From the NCBI GenBank assembly GCA_030597505.1, contig JAUVRS010000218.1, forward strand, positions 1 to 5,026: 5,026 bases of DNA. Reading direction: 5' to 3'. A model generated the notes under the pieces. It was given only the letters and a program-made list of their open reading frames with translations, ran no database searches and was not told the DNA's origin. Shown in pieces: positions 1-4,824 of this stretch. Positions within the stretch are counted from its first letter, which is position 1, and every line of letters starts with the position of its first letter. A program made the position numbers and the translations under genes. Source of the DNA: Desulfobacteraceae bacterium. Its GTDB lineage: Bacteria > Desulfobacterota > DSM-4660 > Desulfatiglandales > Desulfatiglandaceae.

Positions 1-372
1 CTGCCGCCCTCGGCGGGGTGGGCCGGGATAAAAGAAAAGGTGGTCAAGACCGTGCCAGACGCCGGACCCAATCCCTGCCCGCCCACCATGCTGGGCGTGG
101 GGCTAGGCGGTAACTTTGAACAACCCGCTCTTATGGCCAAGAAGGCCTTGCTTCGACCCCTGGGGAGCAAAAATCAGGATCCTGACTTGGCTGAAAAGGA
201 AAAGGAGCTGCTGACCGAGATCAACAAGAGCGGAATCGGACCCCAGGGTCTTGGCGGTCGTGTGACCTCTTTTGCCGTTCATATTCTGATGATGCCGTGC
301 CACATTGCGAGCCTACCTCTGGCCGTAAATATCCAATGCCATGCAAGCCGCCATCTGGAGGTCGTTCTGTAA
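1..372 (+). CDS. Class I fumarate hydratase, alpha subunit (3' part only)
   Basis: This is the C-terminal 123 residues of the alpha (Fe-S) subunit of a two-subunit class I fumarase, which reversibly hydrates fumarate to L-malate in the cytoplasm. The frame is open from base 1 to the TAA at 370-372, so the true start lies left of the window. The GTG at 40 is internal. The segment PNPCPPTMLGVGLGG (Cys codon 76-78) matches the family's second cluster-ligand region. The C-terminal VNIQCHASRH (Cys codon 337-339) matches the third. In this family three cysteines hold a [4Fe-4S] cluster whose open iron binds substrate; the first ligand is outside the window. The beta-subunit gene follows 11 nt downstream, as expected for the split form. 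The homologous L-tartrate dehydratase alpha subunit (TtdA) is the main alternative and cannot be excluded from this fragment. Confidence 0.93.
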   Translation: MPPSAGWAGIKEKVVKTVPDAGPNPCPPTMLGVGLGGNFEQPALMAKKALLRPLGSKNQDPDLAEKEKELLTEINKSGIGPQGLGGRVTSFAVHILMMPCHIASLPLAVNIQCHASRHLEVVL

Positions 373-377
373 AGGAG
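371..377 (+). promoter_or_regulatory. Ribosome binding site of fumarase beta, overlapping the alpha stop codon
   Basis: AAAGGAG lies at 371-377. It shares two bases with the TAA stop of the alpha subunit (370-372) and sits 6 nt before the ATG at 384. This fixes the beta start at 384 rather than at the in-frame GTG at 297 inside the alpha gene. Termination on alpha would place the ribosome directly at the beta start, consistent with translational coupling of equimolar subunits (inference). Confidence 0.8.
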
Positions 378-383
378 AAAATC

Positions 384-941
384 ATGGATGATGTGTTTCA
401 TCTTGAAACACCCCTGTCTTTGGAAGATATAGCGCCCCTGAAGTCCGGTGATCGTGTTACCATCAGCGGGGTTATTTACACCGCCAGGGATGCTGCCCAC
501 AGTAGACTGGTGGACTTGATCAAACAAGGAAAAGAGCTTCCCATCCCCATCAAAGACCAGATTATCTATTATGTGGGCCCATCGCCGGCCCCACCCGGCC
601 GGGTGATCGGCGCGGCCGGTCCCACCACAAGTTACCGTATGGATCCCTACACACCCGCTCTTCTCAAGCTGGGACTCAGGGGGATGATAGGGAAAGGCAA
701 ACGCTCCGATGAGGTCAAAGATGCCATCGTGAAACATAAGGCCGTTTACATGGCGGGCGTGGGGGGAGCCGGGGCTCTCATGGCAAAGGCGATCCGAGAG
801 GTGCGGGTGGTAGCGTACGAAGAACTTGGGCCTGAAGCGATCCGGGAATTGAAGGTGGAAAGGTTGCCCGTGATCGTGGTCAATGATACCTGGGGCAACG
901 ACCTGTACCTTGAAGGCCAAAAGAAGTATCAGGTTAAATAG
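384..941 (+). CDS. Class I fumarate hydratase, beta subunit
   Basis: This 185-residue protein is full length for the beta (C-terminal-type) subunit of heteromeric class I fumarases. It supplies most of the substrate-binding residues to the active site shared with the Fe-S alpha subunit. Visible family signatures are GDRVTISGVIYTARDAAH (residues 22-39, with the conserved Arg35), AGPTTSYRMDPYTP (78-91, with Thr81, Thr82 and Arg85), and GMIGKGKRS (100-108, with Lys104). These correspond to the Thr-Thr, Arg and Lys substrate contacts known from class I fumarase structures. The C-terminal part VVAYEELGPEAIREL (142-156) and GNDLY (171-175) is also typical. The start at 384 is supported by a Shine-Dalgarno 6 nt upstream. 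The TAG stop (939-941) lies within the left end of a palindromic repeat, so the last few residues may have been altered by insertion. TtdB of L-tartrate dehydratase is the close alternative; fumarase is more likely for a core-metabolism context. Confidence 0.93.
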   Translation: MDDVFHLETPLSLEDIAPLKSGDRVTISGVIYTARDAAHSRLVDLIKQGKELPIPIKDQIIYYVGPSPAPPGRVIGAAGPTTSYRMDPYTPALLKLGLRGMIGKGKRSDEVKDAIVKHKAVYMAGVGGAGALMAKAIREVRVVAYEELGPEAIRELKVERLPVIVVNDTWGNDLYLEGQKKYQVK

Positions 942-944
942 TGC
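925..944 (+). repeat. Left copy of 20-bp direct repeat flanking the palindrome
   Basis: This 20-mer, which includes the last codons of fumarase beta, recurs at 1088-1107 with only two differences. The final 11 bases, TTAAATAGTGC, are identical in both copies (934-944 and 1097-1107). The copies bracket the palindromic element. Confidence 0.75.
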
Positions 945-1084
945 CCATCCATAAATGGCTATTTTCCGCAATCTCTGCGTCAGATTCGGATTTTAATCCT
1001 CGAAATACTTCAACGTATTCCTGTGGTTAAAATCCTCATCTTTCTTGACCTTGCGAAAACTATCTCATTTCTGGATGGACACTA
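939..1084. repeat. ~145-bp imperfect palindromic element (MITE- or REP-like)
   Basis: The two ends are inverted copies: 939-957 pairs with 1066-1084 over 19 positions with 2 mismatches (outermost TAGTGCCCATCCA against TGGATGGACACTA). The symmetry continues inward. CGCAA (967-971) pairs with TTGCG (1051-1055), GGATTTTAA (988-996) pairs perfectly with TTAAAATCC (1027-1035), and AATAC (1004-1008) pairs with GTATT (1015-1019) around the loop TTCAAC (1009-1014). As RNA it would fold into one long interrupted hairpin. No convincing coding frame is present. Terminal inverted repeats, lack of a gene, and flanking TAAATAG copies (935-941 and 1083-1089) fit a small non-autonomous mobile element. A folded 3' mRNA structure that protects or terminates the fumarase transcript is an alternative or additional role. 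Copy number elsewhere in the genome cannot be seen from here. Confidence 0.8.
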
Positions 1085-1087
1085 AAT

Positions 1088-1107
1088 AGAATCAGATTAA
1101 ATAGTGC
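1088..1107 (+). repeat. Right copy of 20-bp direct repeat flanking the palindrome
   Basis: This matches 925-944 at 18 of 20 positions. It therefore resembles a non-coding copy of the 3' end of the fumarase beta gene placed beyond the palindrome. It could be a target-site duplication, or the trace of an earlier intact gene end. Confidence 0.75.
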
Positions 1108-1159
1108 TTGACCCAAAACCCGCTTTGCGTTAGGACCCGAAATAGGGAATTTACCCCAA

Positions 1160-1164
1160 AGGGA
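1160..1164 (+). promoter_or_regulatory. Ribosome binding site that decides the start of the unknown membrane protein
   Basis: AGGGA (1160-1164), within AAAGGGA, lies 6 nt before the ATG at 1171 but only 3 nt before the adjacent in-frame ATG at 1168. The spacing favours 1171. The far-upstream in-frame TTG at 1108 has no Shine-Dalgarno and would put a charged 20-residue tail ahead of the membrane anchor. Confidence 0.55.
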
Positions 1165-1170
1165 CAAATG

Positions 1171-2040
1171 ATGCAAAAACGAACACTCATCCTTGTGCTG
1201 ACGTTGGTCGCTGCGGTCTTGGCCGGGTTGGGCTATTTTATGTTTTTTGATCTTAGCCGAGAACCCGAAGAAGTAGTTGTGACCAGACAGGTCACAAAGG
1301 TGGAGGAATCGGCCCCTTCAGAAGGGACACAAGCGCCCCCTGAGGCAAAAAAACAGACATTGGCCGGTCTATTCAAGGCAGAGACCAACCCTGATGGAAC
1401 CTATACGGAATTATATTGTACTCAGATAGAAGAGAGTACCTCTAATTTTTTTTCTTATCTGGATGAGAAGCGGTATGTAAAACACCTTAATGACGGCAAA
1501 GATGGTTACACCCGTTTTAAAAAAATCATAAAAAAGCTCTCTGCCAAGCCCCCAATTCCTGCAGGGGAGGGAATAGATCCCAGAATCATCGTAGAGAATG
1601 TGTACTATCTTTTTCGCATTCTGGAACGAAAAGACCTCCGCCTGATAAAGGACGTGGTCGCAAATGAGCAGGATTCCATAGAGTTTAATCTGAATATGTT
1701 TTACAGGTGGTTTACCCTGGGCAGCCGTTGTCCGGACCCCCGGGACCTCAGACCCTCAAACAAGGCCCTCTATCAGTATGCAGGGTATTTTCTAAATACG
1801 ATCGGCGGGAGGGCCTATTTGTTCAGGCGATTAGAGCGGGTGAGGTTGCTCGTTACCTACTATAGCCTGTTAATTGTCCATGAGGCCGACAGGGCAGGCA
1901 GGAACGACTATGGCATCGATTTGGTTCCCTTTATCGAGCCGTTGAAAAACGAGATCAGCTACTATCCGAAATTTGAATTCCAAACCGACTATATTGACCG
2001 GTTAAACGAGATGCAAGACTACTATCTGCGTAAACGATAA
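1171..2040 (+). CDS. Uncharacterised membrane-anchored protein, mostly helical
   Basis: I do not recognise this 289-residue protein. The N-terminus is MQKR followed by a hydrophobic stretch (about residues 5-26). This fits an uncleaved signal anchor with the rest of the protein outside the cytoplasmic membrane. Residues 28-62 are a Glu/Pro/Ala/Lys-rich, low-complexity linker. From about 63 to the end it looks like a compact alpha-helical domain rich in Tyr, Phe, Arg and Leu, for example VENVYYLFRILERKDLRLIK (141-160) and RAYLFRRLERVRLLVTYYSL (214-233). Exactly two cysteines occur, Cys83 and Cys187, both in the presumed periplasmic part, so a disulfide is possible. No catalytic motif is apparent. 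It follows the fumarase genes but is separated from them by the palindromic repeat, so membership of that operon is doubtful. It converges on the DUF4124 gene with a 14-nt gap. A role linked to the neighbouring secretion ATPase is possible but only guilt by association. Confidence 0.85.
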   Translation: MQKRTLILVLTLVAAVLAGLGYFMFFDLSREPEEVVVTRQVTKVEESAPSEGTQAPPEAKKQTLAGLFKAETNPDGTYTELYCTQIEESTSNFFSYLDEKRYVKHLNDGKDGYTRFKKIIKKLSAKPPIPAGEGIDPRIIVENVYYLFRILERKDLRLIKDVVANEQDSIEFNLNMFYRWFTLGSRCPDPRDLRPSNKALYQYAGYFLNTIGGRAYLFRRLERVRLLVTYYSLLIVHEADRAGRNDYGIDLVPFIEPLKNEISYYPKFEFQTDYIDRLNEMQDYYLRKR

Positions 2041-2054
2041 CCCCCCCTCCCCCT

Positions 2055-2411
2055 TCAGGTCCGTTTTTTTGCCCGCCACCGTCTGATAAGCATCACTATC
2101 ATTACCAGAACAATAAATAGAAACACAAAATCAATAATTGTTTGAGTCGAATACCAATCTTTAAACATGGCTATCAGTCTTGAGTCCCATTTCTTTTCTG
2201 CCGCCACTTTCTTTTTTTTCTTTTCAAGCTTATCCTCAACGGTTTCATATTCTTCAAGTTTCTTGACGTTTTCGCTGGCGGGCGGGCTGTCAGAGAAATG
2301 TATTTGTCCCTTTTGGTCAATCCAACGATACATCTTACCCGAAACAGGTGATTGGGCGAGCAGTATGAACAAACATAAAAGCAGGATGTTTCGAAGATAC
2401 ACCTTGATCAT
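2055..2411 (-). CDS. DUF4124-domain protein with C-terminal membrane helix
   Basis: This is a 118-residue protein of unknown function. From the ATG at 2411 it starts MIKVYLRN and then has a hydrophobic signal core ending near SPVSG (residues 9-25). The DUF4124 signature follows: KMYRWIDQKGQIHFSDSPP (26-44), the 'Y-W-D-x-x-G-x-x-x-F-S-D-x-P-P' pattern typical of small exported proteobacterial proteins. Residues 46-75 are highly charged, with a run of five lysines, and likely form a helix or coiled coil. Residues 92-110 are a second hydrophobic segment followed by the positive tail RRWRAKKRT, which suggests a C-terminal anchor with its end in the cytoplasm. The gene lies 90 nt downstream of the ATPase gene on the same strand, so co-transcription is likely. 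The Shine-Dalgarno is poor for 2411 (AAAAGG only 2 nt away). An in-frame TTG at 2465 behind AAGGGG is the alternative start but would give an unusually long pre-signal tail. Confidence 0.85.
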   Translation of the reverse strand: MIKVYLRNILLLCLFILLAQSPVSGKMYRWIDQKGQIHFSDSPPASENVKKLEEYETVEDKLEKKKKKVAAEKKWDSRLIAMFKDWYSTQTIIDFVFLFIVLVMIVMLIRRWRAKKRT

Positions 2412-2501
2412 GGCCTTTTCTGCCAGCCTTCTTGACCCGTATGTGTTATCGCCGTTGGTATCCAAATTCAGCCCCTTGTCACAGCGAGGGCAGACAATAA
2501 T
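2412..2501 (-). other. In-frame, stop-free leader between the ATPase stop and the DUF4124 start
   Basis: Read on the minus strand, the 30 codons between the ATPase TAA and the ATG at 2411 are in the same frame as both genes and contain no stop. They encode a segment beginning IIVCPRCDKGLNLDTNGD, which contains a single CxxC knuckle like half of a zinc ribbon. There is no ATG or GTG in it. Candidate starts are a TTG (2465) behind AAGGGG, or an ATT directly after the ATPase stop with AGAGG 5 nt upstream. It may be a real N-terminal extension, the relic of a longer gene, or chance. I do not annotate it as coding. Confidence 0.4.
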
Positions 2502-4259
2502 TTATTCCTCTGCCTGGTAGGCTTGTTTGAGGGCTTCCTCGATTGTGGTTACACCCGACCGAATCTTTTCAAGACCGTTGTAGGCCAGGGTAGTCATGCC
2601 GTTTGCGATGGCGGCTTCCCGGACGCTGTCGGTGCCGGCCCCGGAAAGGACCAGCTCCCTGACCTTGTGTCCCATGGTCATGATCTCTTCGATAACAGTA
2701 CGTCCCTTAAATCCCGTGTTGTTGCATTGGGCACAACCCGTTCCCCTAAAGAATTCTGAAGGGGCGTTTTGGTGACTCACATTGAGAAGCGAAAGCATTT
2801 CCGGGTTTGGGGTATATGACTCTTTACAATCCGGGCAGATCTTGCGGAGCAGTCTCTGGGCAACCACACCCACCACGGTTGAGGTTATCATATAGGGAGG
2901 GATTCCGATATCCAGCAGTCGGGTAATGGCCGAAGGCGCGTCGTTTGTGTGAAGGGTGGAGAGAACCAGATGACCCGTCAGGGAGGCCTGGACGGCAATC
3001 TCGGCCGTCTCAAGGTCCCTGATCTCACCGATCATGATAATATCCGGGTCTTGTCTCAGGATGGCGCGAAGGATAAAAGGGAAGGTCAGGCCCGCTTTTT
3101 CGTTTATCTGGACCTGGTTAATACCGGCGAGTTCATACTCCACGGGATCTTCTACGGTTATAAGATTGATATCATCGCTCCTTATTTCGTGCACACAGGC
3201 ATAAAGGGTCGATGTCTTTCCGCTCCCGGTTGGGCCTGTGATCAAAATCATCCCCTGGGGCCGATTGATAAACTTTCGCAGAGTCGATAGATTTTCTGGG
3301 TCAAAGCCAAGCTTATCCATGGTGAGAAAGGTGCCTGTTTTATTCAGGATTCGAATCACGGCCTTTTCCCCGTAATAGGTGGGAAGGGTCGAGATGCGCA
3401 AATCAGCCGAGAACCCCTTGGCCTTGACCTTGATCCTGCCATCCTGTGGAAGCCGTTTTTCGGCAATATCCATGCTACCCAGGACCTTTATGCGCGAAAT
3501 GATGATGGGAAGGGCCGATTTTGGAAGACTTAGGGTGTCTTGTAGACAGCCGTCAATTCGATTTCTCACCCTGACCTGCTTTTCCTGCGCCTCAATATGG
3601 ATGTCACTGGCCCCTTTTTTGATGGCGTTTTTTATGATCAGGTCAACCATTTTGACAAGCGGAGAATCCCCGAGTTCGTCAAACTCATCTTCCGGTGAGA
3701 TTTCCTCTGTTTCAGGGAAGAACTCCAAGAGCTCGTCCCTTGCCAGCTCTTGTGCAACATCACTGACTGTTTTTTCCAAATGATAGTGTTTCTCTATTCG
3801 ATCAAGGATCTGGGTAGCCGTAGAGATGGCGGGGTAAATTTTTAGACCGGTTATAAAGGTGATTTCCTTTATGATATTTAGATCAAACGGATCAGCCATG
3901 GAGACATGAAGACCACCATCTTTCTTGTGAATGGGGATGCAGAGAAGTTTTTTGCAGGTCTCCTTTGGGATGAACTTGATCACATCAGCGTCAATGGGAT
4001 GATCTTCAAGATCGATAAAAGGGATCTTTACCTGCATAGCAAGGGCAAAGGCAATCTCATATTCCGAAATAAGCTGCATTTCACTCAACACTAAACCCAA
4101 TCTTTTGCCCGTGCCTTTCTGTACTCCCAGGGCCTTTTGAAGGTCGTTTTGGGAAAGAGCGCCGATTTCTACCAACAATTCACCAAGCTTTCTCTTGTCC
4201 AGAAAGTATCTCTTCTCGTCCATACCCTGTGTGGGTGATATCTTATTATTATCCGCCAT
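2502..4259 (-). CDS. GspE/PilB/MshE-type ATPase of type II secretion or type IV pilus assembly
   Basis: This complete 585-residue AAA-like motor ATPase is hexameric in its family and works at the cytoplasmic face of the inner membrane, powering (pseudo)pilus assembly. The N-terminal domain (about 20-160) has two tandem MshEN-type 24-residue motifs (24-47 and 53-76), which bind cyclic di-GMP in characterised relatives. The catalytic half holds GASDIHIE (216-223), the Walker A GPTGSGKTS (342-350), the Asp box LITVEDPVEY (366-375), the Walker B region IIMIGEIRD (407-415) and the His box STLHTND (434-440). A four-cysteine zinc site CPDC...CAQC (475/478 and 509/512) is typical of GspE and PilB and absent from the retraction ATPase PilT. 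The length is normal. The ATG at 4259 has AGGAG (4270-4274) 10 nt upstream. No pilin, platform or secretin gene is adjacent, so the symbol (gspE, pilB or mshE) cannot be assigned. A DUF4124 gene follows and is probably in the same transcript. Confidence 0.95.
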   Translation of the reverse strand: MADNNKISPTQGMDEKRYFLDKRKLGELLVEIGALSQNDLQKALGVQKGTGKRLGLVLSEMQLISEYEIAFALAMQVKIPFIDLEDHPIDADVIKFIPKETCKKLLCIPIHKKDGGLHVSMADPFDLNIIKEITFITGLKIYPAISTATQILDRIEKHYHLEKTVSDVAQELARDELLEFFPETEEISPEDEFDELGDSPLVKMVDLIIKNAIKKGASDIHIEAQEKQVRVRNRIDGCLQDTLSLPKSALPIIISRIKVLGSMDIAEKRLPQDGRIKVKAKGFSADLRISTLPTYYGEKAVIRILNKTGTFLTMDKLGFDPENLSTLRKFINRPQGMILITGPTGSGKTSTLYACVHEIRSDDINLITVEDPVEYELAGINQVQINEKAGLTFPFILRAILRQDPDIIMIGEIRDLETAEIAVQASLTGHLVLSTLHTNDAPSAITRLLDIGIPPYMITSTVVGVVAQRLLRKICPDCKESYTPNPEMLSLLNVSHQNAPSEFFRGTGCAQCNNTGFKGRTVIEEIMTMGHKVRELVLSGAGTDSVREAAIANGMTTLAYNGLEKIRSGVTTIEEALKQAYQAEE

Positions 4260-4327
4260 ATAAGTTTCTCTCCTGTTTCACCACAAAACAAAGGCACTTT
4301 CAATCGTCGCTATTAAATCAACGCAAT

Positions 4328-4355
4328 GGTTCAGGGGTTCAGTGTTCAAAGGTTC
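4328..4355 (+). repeat. Degenerate short tandem repeat (GGTTCAG-like units)
   Basis: Four successive 5-9-nt units resemble one another: GGTTCA, GGGGTTCA, GTGTTCAAA and GGTTC. This looks like slippage-prone low-complexity DNA in the upstream region of the ATPase gene. No function is apparent. Confidence 0.45.
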
Positions 4356-4679
4356 GTAGCAAATCTGAATTGATCATATGTCACTGATCACAGAATACTG
4401 CCCAACGACCACTGGCTTCTTCCATTGGTGAGGATGCATTCATCGCGCTGAAGCGTTGAGTTGCCAAAGATCTAACCCTCGAGCTTCTTTTTTAAGACCC
4501 TTTGTCATTTTTCTGGGGAAGCGGTTTATGTTTTGATCCATTTGAACCAAGTCTTTTTGGTGGAAAAGGATAACGCAATTATTTGATTACATCAAGCTTT
4601 GAACAGGAGATGTTATAAATCTGACGCTATTTTCCTCCGGGGATATCACGTGGAGATGACCCAGTAGTATGTCTCAAGG

Positions 4680-4698
4680 TCCCAGAAGCTATCTGGGA
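4680..4698 (+). other. Perfect 7-bp inverted repeat (small hairpin)
   Basis: TCCCAGA (4680-4686) and TCTGGGA (4692-4698) are perfect inverted copies around AGCTA. No run of T follows, so it is not a classical intrinsic terminator. It lies about 50 nt upstream of the candidate -35 box of the hydantoinase-like gene and could be a regulator-binding site, though chance is possible. Confidence 0.35.
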
Positions 4699-4743
4699 TA
4701 GATCTTTCGATGTTGAAAACAGCAATTGGAATTGGTAAGGTTT

Positions 4744-4771
4744 TTGACAGCCGTTGCAATTGAAATATTTT
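4744..4771 (+). promoter_or_regulatory. Candidate sigma-70 promoter of the hydantoinase-like gene
   Basis: A perfect -35 box TTGACA (4744-4749) is followed after 16 nt by TATTTT (4766-4771), which matches 4 of 6 positions of the -10 consensus. Transcription would begin near 4778, leaving a leader of about 47 nt before the ATG at 4825. It is correctly oriented and placed for this gene. The prediction rests on sequence match alone. Confidence 0.5.
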
Positions 4772-4813
4772 GCAGCATGTAAAACGGAAGGAGTATTTCT
4801 CAAGCGCAGGTTC

Positions 4814-4819
4814 AGGAGG
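4814..4819 (+). promoter_or_regulatory. Consensus ribosome binding site that decides the start at 4825
   Basis: A perfect AGGAGG lies 5 nt before the ATG at 4825. A competing ATG at 4821 is only 1 nt from it and reaches a stop after three codons, so 4825 is the start. Confidence 0.85.
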
Positions 4820-4824
4820 GATGC

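Larger units (their letters stand above)
4260..4824. other. 565-bp divergent intergenic region without a convincing gene
   Basis: This lies between the minus-strand ATPase gene and the plus-strand hydantoinase-like gene, so it must hold promoters for both unless either is read from further away. All frames are broken or lack a family signature. It contains the ATPase Shine-Dalgarno (4270-4274, minus), a degenerate tandem repeat (4328-4355), two TGATCA sites (4371-4376 and 4385-4390), a perfect 7-bp hairpin (4680-4698) and a sigma-70-like promoter near the right end. From about 4390 to 4670 I see nothing I can name. Confidence 0.7.

Noticed and set aside
297..383. In-frame GTG at 297 as an earlier start for fumarase beta
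   Set aside because: It lies inside the alpha gene, encodes a non-family N-terminus, and lacks the Shine-Dalgarno that precedes the ATG at 384.
279..971. Long minus-strand open frame (230 codons) opposite fumarase beta
   Set aside because: It lies fully antisense to two well-supported fumarase genes and the palindrome, is rich in His/Pro/Gly/Arg with no family signature, and is best explained as a by-product of the coding bias of the other strand.
1108..1136. TTGACC-17-TAGGAC as a promoter for the unknown membrane protein
   Set aside because: The -35 is decent but the -10 matches only 3 of 6 positions, so I do not call it.
1108..1170. TTG at 1108 as the start of the unknown membrane protein
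   Set aside because: No Shine-Dalgarno; it adds a polar 20-residue tail before the signal anchor and falls next to the direct repeat. AGGGA 6 nt before 1171 is better.
2041..2054. C-rich tract between the convergent genes as a terminator
   Set aside because: It has no inverted repeat; the adjacent T-run belongs to the coding end of the DUF4124 gene on the other strand.
2167..2520. Plus-strand open frame opposite the DUF4124 gene
   Set aside because: Its Phe/Ser-rich product mirrors the lysine-rich codons of the real gene, and it has no family features.
4373..4378. TATGAT (minus strand) as the -10 of the ATPase promoter
   Set aside because: Matches 5 of 6 positions, but no acceptable -35 lies 16-18 nt upstream.
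4625..4738. Plus-strand fragment ending SFDVENSNWNW as a gene remnant
   Set aside because: No start codon follows the preceding stop, it is under 40 residues, and it matches nothing I recognise.
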